Shown here: positions 50,622-58,805 of the stretch, piece by piece | Position numbering within the stretch: position 1 is the first letter of the stretch | Layout: the number at the start of each line of letters is the position of its first letter | NCBI RefSeq assembly: GCF_001557875.1 | Contig: NZ_LNRF01000011.1 | Span: 95,277 to 159,276 of the forward strand | Length of the DNA stretch: 64,000 nucleotides | Source of the DNA: Vibrio splendidus | Lineage (GTDB): Bacteria > Pseudomonadota > Gammaproteobacteria > Enterobacterales > Vibrionaceae | Direction of reading: 5' to 3' | Program-made: the position numbers and the translations under genes | Notes under the pieces: generated by a model | The model's database searches: none | The model's input: the letters and a program-made list of their open reading frames with translations, nothing else | What the model was told of the DNA's origin: nothing

Positions 50622-50712
50622 TGGTGGAGGGATAGGGATTTGAACCCTAGAACCGCTATTAACGGTTGCCGGTTTTCAAGACCGGTGCTTTCGACCACTC
50701 AGCCATCCCTCC
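50622..50712 (-). tRNA. tRNA-Ser(UGA), copy 2
   Basis: It has the same 91-nt sequence as copy 1, with anticodon TGA and an encoded CCA. The whole 129-bp unit of tRNA plus terminator is duplicated. Confidence 0.97.
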
Positions 50713-50722
50713 AGTGGCGTGA

Positions 50723-50751
50723 ATAATATAAGGGGCAGAGGATCTTGTAAA
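50723..50751 (-). promoter_or_regulatory. Promoter of tRNA-Ser copy 2
   Basis: TTTACA (50746-50751) and TATTAT (50723-50728) are 17 bp apart on the minus strand, the same elements as for copy 1 but with a different spacer sequence. Confidence 0.7.
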
Positions 50752-50806
50752 CCCCTAATTTTCATAATTTTGTTCTGTTGCTTGTTTTCTAGTCATTAAC
50801 GGCAAT

Positions 50807-50840
50807 AAAAAAGGGAAGCCACTGGCTTCCCTTTTATTTT
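50807..50840. terminator. yejM terminator
   Basis: The stem GGGAAGCC / GGCTTCCC with a 3-nt loop is flanked by an A run and TTTTATTTTT, so it is active on both strands. Confidence 0.9.
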
Positions 50841-50850
50841 TGGTGATCAT

Positions 50851-52659
50851 TTAATCATTTTTTGTGTAGAAACGCTGTAGCTCGGTGAGGCCTTGCATCA
50901 ACACCGGTAAGCGAGGGCTTACGTTTTTCAGGCGCTTGTAATTCTGGTCGTACAGTTTGTAGTTACCAAATTTATCTAACACAGTAGTTTGCTTGTCAGT
51001 AATCAGAGCAAGTTCACGAGAGTCACCCGCGAGAATCCACTTTCTCTTACGCTCATTAAACAGGCTGCGACCACTACTGAAATCAGTCGGGCTTGAAGAT
51101 ACACCCAATAGCTCTTGCATCAGAGTTACAGATACGTCTAGATGACTAGAACGGTGAGTGTACTCAGAAGCAGACTTACCAGGCCAGCTGATAAACAGTG
51201 GTACTTGTAACTGATAACGACTGTAGTTGGAGTTTGCACCCCAGCTATTCGTTTTGGTTTCGTTAAACTCAGTACCGTGGTTAGAGGTAATGATTACAAC
51301 CGTGTTGTCGGTTAGATCTAAGCGCTCTAGCTCCGCATAGATTGTTGCTAGCTGAGCATCGGCGGCTTGAGCTGATTTTTGATAGTCTGCAGCAAACCGT
51401 TCCGCTGTGGTTAACGCTGAGTTTGATTCAGAGCTTGAATCGTAGCTGGCGAAGTTATCCAGTGTGGTCAGTTCAATAAAGTTAAACCAAGGGCGCTTCG
51501 CTTGCGGTGACTGAATCCAGTCAGACCAAGCTTGTATTGCACTCTGGTCATCATAAGTTGCCTGTTCTGGCATCACATCACGGCCTCTGAAGATGATATC
51601 CGAGTAAAGAGAATCGCTAAAGTTGTCGCCACTGAACGCAGCAAACTTGTACTTGTGATTATCTAAAACATCGAGTAATACCGCGCTAGAGCCTTGGGCT
51701 TCGATGCTGCTCGCGTAGCTGCTCGGAAGACCATAGAACAAACCGAAAATACCAAACATGTCGTTACTAGAACTGTAGTGGTTGGTGAAGTTGATCGACT
51801 GTTGTGCGAATGCATAGCTGTTTGGCATCGCTGTGGCATTTAGTGCGTCAGAGCGAAGGTTGTTCACACTCACCATCAGGATATTCAGATCATCACTGCG
51901 ACGGTTGTACTGAATTTCTTCTAGCGGGTAGCTAACAAGGTTTACATTGCCTTTGTTCGCTTCCAAACGCTCTAGATACTCTTCACGGTCTAATAGACCA
52001 TGCTTTTCCATAAAGCTTTTCGCTGTCATTGGATAAGACAGTGGGAAGTTCGCTTTCTGGCTCGTAATTGGGTTATAGAAGTACGCATCAGCCCACATGT
52101 AAGTCAGGTGGCTACTGATGAAACACAAGAAAAAGACGGCGGTAATTGGGCGGCCGATGTGTTTATGAGACAGTTTACGCTGCTTACGCCAAACCCATTC
52201 AGATAGGCCAAGCTGCAATAAGAAAATAAGCGGCATAACAATGAAGAGGTGCTGCAAATCAGACGTAAATGCAGACTCCTCTCCACTGAATAAAACCTCC
52301 CACACGACAGGCGTCAGGTGGAGGTTTATATTTTGATACGTTTGAGTATCAATCAACAGGACAGTTAAACCTATGGTCGCAAAGCAAACGGCAACCAAAC
52401 GCAATAACTTCCTCGACGGAAGAATAAATGTGAGCGGGAACAGCACTAATAGATAGAGCGCAAATACCAAAAAGCCGAAATGACCAACCCATGAAGCAGC
52501 CAAGTAGAATTGACCCAGCAGGGTTTCTGGCCAAGCAGATTGAGTGATATAACGAGTACCAATCAACATCGCAGCAATGATGTTGAAAAATGCAAACCAG
52601 TGACCCCAACCAACCAGTCGAGATACACGATCGCTATATGAGTTTGCGCTGTCTACCAT
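50851..52659 (-). CDS. yejM: YejM/LapC-like inner-membrane sulfatase-fold protein
   Basis: YejM (PbgA, LapC) senses lipopolysaccharide in the inner membrane and tunes LpxC proteolysis through LapB. The 602-residue protein has five hydrophobic helices in residues 1-190 and a periplasmic alkaline-phosphatase/sulfatase-like domain (about 250-600, for example DLNILMVSVNNLRSDAL and VVIITSNHGTEFNE). It lies downstream of yejL and opposite yejK, as in E. coli. Confidence 0.92.
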   Translation of the reverse strand: MVDSANSYSDRVSRLVGWGHWFAFFNIIAAMLIGTRYITQSAWPETLLGQFYLAASWVGHFGFLVFALYLLVLFPLTFILPSRKLLRLVAVCFATIGLTVLLIDTQTYQNINLHLTPVVWEVLFSGEESAFTSDLQHLFIVMPLIFLLQLGLSEWVWRKQRKLSHKHIGRPITAVFFLCFISSHLTYMWADAYFYNPITSQKANFPLSYPMTAKSFMEKHGLLDREEYLERLEANKGNVNLVSYPLEEIQYNRRSDDLNILMVSVNNLRSDALNATAMPNSYAFAQQSINFTNHYSSSNDMFGIFGLFYGLPSSYASSIEAQGSSAVLLDVLDNHKYKFAAFSGDNFSDSLYSDIIFRGRDVMPEQATYDDQSAIQAWSDWIQSPQAKRPWFNFIELTTLDNFASYDSSSESNSALTTAERFAADYQKSAQAADAQLATIYAELERLDLTDNTVVIITSNHGTEFNETKTNSWGANSNYSRYQLQVPLFISWPGKSASEYTHRSSHLDVSVTLMQELLGVSSSPTDFSSGRSLFNERKRKWILAGDSRELALITDKQTTVLDKFGNYKLYDQNYKRLKNVSPRLPVLMQGLTELQRFYTKND

Positions 52660-52687
52660 TTATAATTCTTTTATCCGTCAATCAAAT

Positions 52688-52915
52688 TTAGTGAGACTTT
52701 TTATCTTCAAGAGAAGAAATTAAAGCCTCGGCAAATTTTTCAGCAATTCCTTTGCGTTGTGAAGCAGCAACATTCTGATTTAAGACATTGGTTGCGATAT
52801 TTCCAGCGATCATCAGTGAAAGTTCTGGTGAAGCTTTGTGCTTAGATAGTACAGCACCTACTTCAGCTAGGATTTTTTCAACTTGATCATCTGTGTATTT
52901 AGATATAATCGGCAT
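52688..52915 (-). CDS. yejL: YejL family protein
   Basis: This 75-residue protein closely follows E. coli YejL in layout: MPIISKYTDDQVEKILAEVG, then KHKASPELSLMIAGNIATN. No function is known. It is 28 bp upstream of yejM, so the two are co-transcribed, and 84 bp from the divergent yejK. Confidence 0.93.
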   Translation of the reverse strand: MPIISKYTDDQVEKILAEVGAVLSKHKASPELSLMIAGNIATNVLNQNVAASQRKGIAEKFAEALISSLEDKKSH

Positions 52916-52999
52916 AAGGACTCTAATAATGATAGTAAAAGCGGCTTATGATAACCTACTATGCACGACAACTGAAACCTGAACGGTAATATTTTCACT

Positions 53000-54004
53000 A
53001 TGAGCCTTCACCTTTCCAACGTAATTTTACACCAGCTGAGCAAGAACGATCAGGATGAACTGATTGTTAACTATCGTGCTGAATCTCTAGAAAACGATGC
53101 TTCATCTGAAAGTCTGGTTGCTGAACTTCACCGTGTTTTTAACTCAAAAGCAGGCAAAGGGTTTGGTTCTTTCAAATCTGACAGCGAATTCCAACAGTGG
53201 TTGCATCAACTTCGTGCTGGTGAGACAAACTTTTACGATTTTTCTCAAAAGAGTGCGCAACGTCTAAAAGATGAGCTTTCAAAATACCCATTTGCTGATG
53301 AAGGCATCTTGGTAATGGCTGAATATCAGTCACTTGCAACAGATTACCTATTCATTGGTTTGCTACCTTCAAACCAAAGCCTAAAGGTAACTGAAGGGCT
53401 CGATATTAGTGCGACTGACTACCTTGATATCTCAAAAATGGATATCGCGGCTCGCCTAGACCTTTCTACTTATGAGACTGATAAAGAGTCAAACCGTTAC
53501 TTAACTTACATTAAAGGACGCGTTGGCCGTAAAGTCGCGGATTTCTTCTTAGATTTCTTACAAGCTGAAGTGGGTCTGGATGCGAAACAACAAAACCAAG
53601 TACTGATGCAAGCGGTAGAAGATTTCGTTTCTGACTCTAAATTAGAAAAAGAAGAAGCGATCAGCTACAAAAAGCAGGTTGCGGATTACTGTAACGAGCA
53701 GCTTAAAGCGGGCGATGAAGTACAAGTTCGTGAACTTTCTGGAGAGTTACCAGCAAGCACAGATGGCACAAGTTTCTTTGACTATACTAGTGAGCAAGGT
53801 TACGAGTTAGAAGACAGCTTCCCAGCCGATCGTGCAACTATGCGTAAACTAACAAAATTTGTTGGTGCTGGTGGCGGTTTGAATGTTAGTTTTGATAGTC
53901 TGCTTCTAGGCGAACGTATCTTTTACGATCCGGAGACAGACACGCTAACGATTAAAGGCACACCACCGAACTTACGTGACCAATTGACTCGCAATAAGTC
54001 ATAG
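53000..54004 (+). CDS. yejK: Nucleoid-associated protein YejK (NdpA)
   Basis: YejK is a 37-kDa nucleoid protein reported to interact with topoisomerase IV and gyrase in E. coli. The 334-residue protein shows the family N-terminus (MSLHLSNVILHQLSKNDQDE), DISATDYLDISKMDIAARLDL and YLTYIKGRVGRKVADFFLDFL. The C-terminal ILIKGTPPNLRDQL-type end is also present. It diverges from yejL-yejM. A moderate hairpin (AAGCGGCA / TGTCGCTT) at 54021-54054 follows. Confidence 0.94.
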   Translation: MSLHLSNVILHQLSKNDQDELIVNYRAESLENDASSESLVAELHRVFNSKAGKGFGSFKSDSEFQQWLHQLRAGETNFYDFSQKSAQRLKDELSKYPFADEGILVMAEYQSLATDYLFIGLLPSNQSLKVTEGLDISATDYLDISKMDIAARLDLSTYETDKESNRYLTYIKGRVGRKVADFFLDFLQAEVGLDAKQQNQVLMQAVEDFVSDSKLEKEEAISYKKQVADYCNEQLKAGDEVQVRELSGELPASTDGTSFFDYTSEQGYELEDSFPADRATMRKLTKFVGAGGGLNVSFDSLLLGERIFYDPETDTLTIKGTPPNLRDQLTRNKS

Positions 54005-54020
54005 TCCGAAGTTAACGGAT

Positions 54021-54054
54021 AAAAGCGGCAGCAGGATGTTGTCGCTTATTTTGT
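54021..54054 (+). terminator. Probable yejK terminator
   Basis: An 8-bp stem with one G-T pair and a 9-nt loop is followed by ATTTTG. The T run is weak. Confidence 0.5.
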
Positions 54055-54109
54055 GCTTAATCTTTTAGCTACTGTCATGGCTTCAAGTTAACACGCACAA
54101 GGAATATAG

Positions 54110-55516
54110 ATGGAACAATCAGTAGCAAAGCCCAAACGCTTTAAAAAACCAGCCACCTTCTTGGTTGTGCTCTTGGCTCTGTGGCTACTTCCTTCATTGG
54201 CTCTTCTTAATTTAAGCCGTTCCTACACCAATTCTCTTGCTCAAATCGAAGAGCTCGGTATTCGAGTCAACGAGTTGAGGCAATCACTTTATTTCTCAGA
54301 ACCACTTCGAGTCTCTCGTATCAATGATCTAGCACTCGATGCTCAGTTGGTTTATTCGATCCGACTGCAGATTGAATCTGATTTCCAACACGCCTTGTTT
54401 CGCCCTGATGTGAACCAACTGTTGTACGTAGCCGATCAGTTCCTAGAAAAGTTCGATGAGTTCATCCCGATCGAAAGCCAAGTTCAAGACATCGTTGATA
54501 ACATTAAGATCTTGCGTGCGGATAAAGGCCTTTCCCCTAAGTTAAAACCACTCCTCAACGAATTCGGCGTAGTGGTCTTTGAAGCGATGTATTCTGACAG
54601 TCAAAGCTCGTCTGCCACTTATCGTGCCTTTGATTCTGTTCTAAAAAAATCTTATTCATTAAAAACCAAAGAGCAAGATGCACTCCAGCAGTTATTGGCT
54701 GATGCGTCAGCATTGTTGAGTGATTATGCTCAGCTTAACTATTTGGTCGATAAGATTAAGAAAAACTCAGTGAATGAGCAGATCATTAAACTTGAAGCTG
54801 AGTTTCATGAGCGTCAGTTTAACCTTTTACTTGTGATGTTAGGCTTGAGCTTAGTGGCGATGAGCGCTTTGGTTGTGTGGAGTGTTAGTGTGAGAAAAAC
54901 GGCTCTGCAGCCCAAAGAAGAAAAGGGTATAGCCCCTGAACCGATCAAAGAAAAGGTTGTTAATCTTTTCGATAAGGAAGATGAATTGTTTTCTGAAAGT
55001 AGCGTTGATTCGACTCCCTCGGCAACTAACCAGTTTGAGAACGAGCCTGAGGTACCTGAAACCGTATTGAATCAGCAACCAGAATATCAACCTCAACAAA
55101 ATATGAGCCCTGCAAGTCAACCTGATACGATAGACGAGCCAATGTCGGAGAAACACATTGCCAGTGTGACGGACTCTAAGCCTGCGATTGATATTGAAGA
55201 CATGTTGGAGACGCTCGATGGTGATGCTGAGTCTGTCGAATTGTTGCTTGGCGTCTTTGTACAAGATCACGCAGGTGACTACGAAAAGTTTAAGTCTTTG
55301 CTGATCAAAGATGAAACCTCCGCAGCTCGCATTGTACATAGTTTAAAAGGCGTAGCTGGTAGCATTAAAGCGTCTCGATTAGCGATTATTGCCGCGAGTA
55401 TTGAAATGACAATGAAGCAGTCCAGAGCCATCAGCGAACACGACCTAGAAGAACTAGAGCAGGCAATAAAAGCCTCTGTGGATTCTGCTTATGAATATTT
55501 AGATAGTCAGGGTTAA
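54110..55516 (+). CDS. Membrane-bound Hpt (histidine phosphotransfer) protein
   Basis: The 468-residue protein has a membrane helix at about 16-37 and a helical periplasmic domain of about 195 residues. A second helix lies at about 236-257, followed by an acidic, disordered cytoplasmic linker (about 265-355) and a C-terminal Hpt domain. His410 in RIVHSLKGVAGSIKASRL is the phospho-acceptor. No HAMP, dimerisation/ATPase or receiver domain is present. It must take its phosphate from a kinase encoded elsewhere, or it acts as a decoy. Its topology resembles a hybrid sensor kinase with the kinase deleted. Confidence 0.85.
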   Translation: MEQSVAKPKRFKKPATFLVVLLALWLLPSLALLNLSRSYTNSLAQIEELGIRVNELRQSLYFSEPLRVSRINDLALDAQLVYSIRLQIESDFQHALFRPDVNQLLYVADQFLEKFDEFIPIESQVQDIVDNIKILRADKGLSPKLKPLLNEFGVVVFEAMYSDSQSSSATYRAFDSVLKKSYSLKTKEQDALQQLLADASALLSDYAQLNYLVDKIKKNSVNEQIIKLEAEFHERQFNLLLVMLGLSLVAMSALVVWSVSVRKTALQPKEEKGIAPEPIKEKVVNLFDKEDELFSESSVDSTPSATNQFENEPEVPETVLNQQPEYQPQQNMSPASQPDTIDEPMSEKHIASVTDSKPAIDIEDMLETLDGDAESVELLLGVFVQDHAGDYEKFKSLLIKDETSAARIVHSLKGVAGSIKASRLAIIAASIEMTMKQSRAISEHDLEELEQAIKASVDSAYEYLDSQG

Positions 55517-55530
55517 CTTTTGCAGGGATT

Positions 55531-55562
55531 TTGACAATACTCTGACGGAGTACTCATACAAT
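55531..55562 (+). promoter_or_regulatory. Possible promoter of the 392-residue lipoprotein gene
   Basis: A perfect TTGACA (55531-55536) is followed by a TACTC-N5-GAGTA palindrome (55538-55552). A CATACA or TACAAT then lies 18-20 bp downstream. The palindrome sits in the spacer, where an operator could act. Confidence 0.4.
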
Positions 55563-55592
55563 CCGCGCCCTTAGTCTTTGTCAGAGGTTTAT

Positions 55593-56771
55593 ATGTTGCG
55601 AGTTTCGATTCGAAGTTGGATGGTGTTGGTGCTTAGCATTGTGCTAAGTGGTTGTTCTCTCTTAGAAGTTAAGTTAGATAGTCAAACGACGCCTCTTACT
55701 CAACAAGAGCTGAATGCTCGGCTTATGACGCGTGAATACGCCAAGATGTTTTTTACAAAAGTCGAAGACTCAGCTGATTTAATCGCACAATCTTACCCTG
55801 CTGATGACACCTTACATCAATCTTATGTTTTGCTTTGGAAGATCCATGCAGAGCAGGGCTTACAACAAGCGGCTTACCAAACATCTCCTATGTCTGCACT
55901 CATTGATACTTGGGTATTTACTGCGCAAATGAATCAATTCTATGCTCAAGGTGAAGGGGCTGACCTGTTCGAGACAAATGATGCGGTAGATACTGCTCGT
56001 TTTTTGGACCAAGAAGCAGAGAAGCTAGCAAAGGGCGTTCTGAGCTCTAGTGACTTTAAGAAGAGCAAAGCATTCGTTGCCGAGTTTGTAGCGAGCAACT
56101 CATTTAACGATCTTACCTTCAGAACTACGCCTGCCTATCGAGAATGGCTAGCTTACCTTGGTAAAGATGAATCACAGATCGTTCAGAGCCTAGGTACCAT
56201 GCCAGAAGCCATGAGCGATGCATCAGACCGCTTAAGCCTAATGGCGGACCAAACGCCAAAACTGATGTCTTGGAAAGCCGAATTGGTGGCGATGAACAGC
56301 TCACTGACGGGTGAAGATTTGTCGATGACTCTAGAAAGCCTTCGTCAAACATCAGCAAGCATGCAAGACTTCATTGAGAACAATCCGGAATACATGCAAA
56401 CACTGGCTTCTATTATGTCGACAGAAATGCAGCCATTGCTCAATGATCTTAGTGACAAAACAGACCAAAAACTGGCGATGCTGAGTGATGAACGTGTGGC
56501 GTTAGAAAAAATGGTTACACGAGAGAGAGAAGCATTAGTAGAGATGATTGCGAAAGAGCGTATCGAGATTGCTGGTATCGTCACATCAGAAAGAGAGCTG
56601 TTCACTCAAGATTTAGACCGAGTATCTCAAGAAGTGGTTGTGCTTGCGATTGATAAGCTGATGGAGCTAATCAAAGGTGTAATTATCTACTTCATCCTGT
56701 TTATCTTAGTAGTGTTCTTTGCACCGTTAGGTATCGGTTACTGGTTGGGTAAACGAACCGCCAATAAATAA
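55593..56771 (+). CDS. Lipoprotein with coiled coil and C-terminal membrane helix, unknown function
   Basis: The ATG at 55593 has an AGAGG ribosome site and gives 392 residues. The N-terminus has a signal peptide and lipobox (LSIVLSGCSLL, Cys at about 21). A helical middle follows, and residues about 280-355 form a coiled coil rich in Glu and Arg (REREALVEMIAKERIEIAG). A C-terminal hydrophobic helix (IIYFILFILVVFFAPLGIGYWLG) is last. A lipid anchor plus a C-terminal helix would hold both ends at the membrane. I do not recognise the family. It follows the Hpt protein by 76 bp. Confidence 0.7.
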   Translation: MLRVSIRSWMVLVLSIVLSGCSLLEVKLDSQTTPLTQQELNARLMTREYAKMFFTKVEDSADLIAQSYPADDTLHQSYVLLWKIHAEQGLQQAAYQTSPMSALIDTWVFTAQMNQFYAQGEGADLFETNDAVDTARFLDQEAEKLAKGVLSSSDFKKSKAFVAEFVASNSFNDLTFRTTPAYREWLAYLGKDESQIVQSLGTMPEAMSDASDRLSLMADQTPKLMSWKAELVAMNSSLTGEDLSMTLESLRQTSASMQDFIENNPEYMQTLASIMSTEMQPLLNDLSDKTDQKLAMLSDERVALEKMVTREREALVEMIAKERIEIAGIVTSERELFTQDLDRVSQEVVVLAIDKLMELIKGVIIYFILFILVVFFAPLGIGYWLGKRTANK

Positions 56772-56786
56772 GTAAATCAGCAGATC

Positions 56787-56816
56787 AAAAAAAGAGCGCT
56801 CTAGGGCGCTCTTTTT
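56787..56816. terminator. Bidirectional terminator between the lipoprotein and nhaC genes
   Basis: The stem GAGCGC / GCGCTC, extended by AAA/TTT, has A and T runs on either side. Confidence 0.88.
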
Positions 56817-56868
56817 GCATTTATCCATTAACGTTGTGAGTTACGTTCGAAAGCGTTAGCTCATGAAC

Positions 56869-58305
56869 TTAAGCTTGTTGCTTGCTTAACTCGGTCGCTT
56901 CTTCAGCTTCAAACGCTGGTGCTGTTGGTTCACACTTATCAACGAACCAACCCATGTAAGACGTTACGATAGTCACGATGATACAGATGAAGCTTAACCA
57001 CATGAAGGGTGCGTAAGACAGCGTTGCAACACCAAGAATACTCGCCATGTAGATGCCGTTATCACTCCACGGAACCATACCCGACGTTAACGTGCCACCA
57101 AACTCAGCATTACGCGATAGGTTCTTACGTTTGTAGCCTAAACGGTCGTAGTTTTTCGCACAGATTTTTGGCGTAAGGATTAACGATACGTACATTGCAG
57201 AACCGAAGACGTTACCCATGAAAGCCGTACCAATGGTGCTAGTCGCTAGTGAGCCTGCGCTGTTTACGCGGCGCTCAAACACTTTAGCGATTGTCTCTAG
57301 TACACCCACTTTATCCAGTAAGCCACCGAAACCTAGACCAAATACGATAACCGCAACCGACCCCAGCATTGAAGACATGCCGCCACGGTTAAGAATCGAA
57401 TCAATAAACTCTACGCCAGATGAGATTGAGAACGGTGCCCAAGCAGTGTTGAATGCCGTTAGGAAGTCGATATCTTGGATCATGACTGCCCAGATAATAC
57501 CCAGAAGAGAACCAAAGCTGATTACCGGGAATGAAGGCATACGGAAAGCCAACAAACCAAGCACGATAAGTACTGGAACGAATGAGTAAGGCGTGATGTA
57601 GAACTGAACTTCCATTGCTTTGATGACAGAGTCAACTTGGCTCATGTCAACGTTGCCCGCGTAGTGGAAACCAAACGCAGTAAACATGATGCCTGTAATC
57701 ACGTAGCTGATTAACGCAACTGGCAACATGCCCTTGATGTGTTCAACCACTTCAACACCAGACATTGAAGAAGCCAGAATCACTGAATCAGAAAGCGGAG
57801 ACATCTTGTCACCGAAGTAACAGCCTGACAGCACTGCACCTGCAGTAATCGGCGCTGGAACACCTAGACCTTGGCCGATACCCATCATCGCGATACCTGC
57901 TGTACCCGCAGCGCCCCAAGAAGTACCAGTTGCCAACGCGGTTAGAGAACAGATGATCATGGTCGCTAAAAGGAAAATAGAAGGGTGGATAGCTTTCAGA
58001 CCATAGTAAATGATAGTAGGTACGATCCCGCCAGAGATCCAAGTACCAACAAGAGCGCCAACGGCTAAAAGTATTAAAACCGCGCCTAAGCCATTGGATA
58101 TTCCTTTGAGTGCTGCTTTTTCTAAGTCTTTGTATTGGTGTCCAAGACGAATACCAAGAACCATGATAATGAACCAGCCAATATACAAGGCAAGTTGAAT
58201 TGGAAGGTCAAGCTTTGCTGTAAAGGAAAAAGCAAGGGATAGAAATAGTCCTAACGCGATGAATACCTGCAATAGGTTCGGTAGGCGAGTTTTACTCTGC
58301 TTCAT
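56869..58305 (-). CDS. nhaC: NhaC-family Na+/H+ antiporter
   Basis: This 478-residue inner-membrane protein has about 11 hydrophobic helices and NhaC features such as GTSWGAAGTAGIAMMGIGQ and CYFGDKMSPLSDSVILASS. The family exchanges Na+ for protons or, in some members, carries organic acids or amino acids. The 500 bp between it and asd were checked for a lysine riboswitch core, and none was seen. It starts at the ATG at 58305. Confidence 0.9.
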   Translation of the reverse strand: MKQSKTRLPNLLQVFIALGLFLSLAFSFTAKLDLPIQLALYIGWFIIMVLGIRLGHQYKDLEKAALKGISNGLGAVLILLAVGALVGTWISGGIVPTIIYYGLKAIHPSIFLLATMIICSLTALATGTSWGAAGTAGIAMMGIGQGLGVPAPITAGAVLSGCYFGDKMSPLSDSVILASSMSGVEVVEHIKGMLPVALISYVITGIMFTAFGFHYAGNVDMSQVDSVIKAMEVQFYITPYSFVPVLIVLGLLAFRMPSFPVISFGSLLGIIWAVMIQDIDFLTAFNTAWAPFSISSGVEFIDSILNRGGMSSMLGSVAVIVFGLGFGGLLDKVGVLETIAKVFERRVNSAGSLATSTIGTAFMGNVFGSAMYVSLILTPKICAKNYDRLGYKRKNLSRNAEFGGTLTSGMVPWSDNGIYMASILGVATLSYAPFMWLSFICIIVTIVTSYMGWFVDKCEPTAPAFEAEEATELSKQQA

Positions 58306-58604
58306 AAAAGCCTCTTGTGATTTCGAGCATTTATAGTGCTTCGTTATAGTGTGTGGTGCAAAACGGACACTACAGTAATTGGTTTATTATATCGAAAAAA
58401 TACGTCCAAGTTGTGATATTTGACTGCTAACCCAATCAATTGTGGTTTCATAATCTAAAATTTTGTTAAATTCATGATTGTTACATGTTGAAACCTGTCG
58501 CACGTTGTTTTCGTTTTGTAAAATAAAATTCTGATTAATCTTGGTTTGGAAGAGGGATTTACTGTTTTTGATGAGCGTTGATACAAGCGGTTTTGGCGAC
58601 GTAA

Positions 58605-58739
58605 ATGTCTGAATTTGACGATAATGGGCGCTTAATCAATGAGGTGGAGATGGAATGTCGATACAGAGATAACTGCACGATTCATTACGTTCACTTAAAA
58701 GAAACGAAAAAGTTACACTTTTTGACAAAAAGCACTTGA
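58605..58739 (+). CDS. Possible 44-residue small protein
   Basis: The ATG at 58605 opens a frame reading MSEFDDNGRLINEVEMECRY... and ending at TGA 58737-58739. The N-terminal half is acidic, and the C-terminal half is basic with two Cys. There is no clear Shine-Dalgarno sequence (only GGCGACG). The stop overlaps the -35 of the asd promoter. It could be chance. Confidence 0.3.
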   Translation: MSEFDDNGRLINEVEMECRYRDNCTIHYVHLKETKKLHFLTKST

Positions 58740-58764
58740 GTTCTGTTTCTGAAAAACTTATAGA
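58736..58764 (+). promoter_or_regulatory. asd promoter
   Basis: TTGAGT (58736-58741) and TATAGA (58759-58764) are 17 bp apart. The leader would be about 35 nt. Confidence 0.6.
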
Positions 58765-58805
58765 TGGGGGAGAGCAATTTTTAATTTATACATGGAGAGT
58801 GAGCG

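Larger units (their letters stand above)
58306..58805. other. Intergenic region between nhaC and asd
   Basis: This A+T-rich stretch of 500 bp holds the asd promoter at 58736-58764 and a 44-codon open frame at 58605-58739. No riboswitch, terminator or repeat was recognised elsewhere. Confidence 0.6.

Noticed and set aside
50120..50712. tRNA-Ser pair as phage or island attachment site
   Set aside because: No integrase, no mobile gene and no displaced tRNA 3' fragment is present; the gap is 336 bp and empty.
58306..58805. Lysine riboswitch upstream of asd or nhaC
   Set aside because: The conserved core of the lysine element was not found on either strand.
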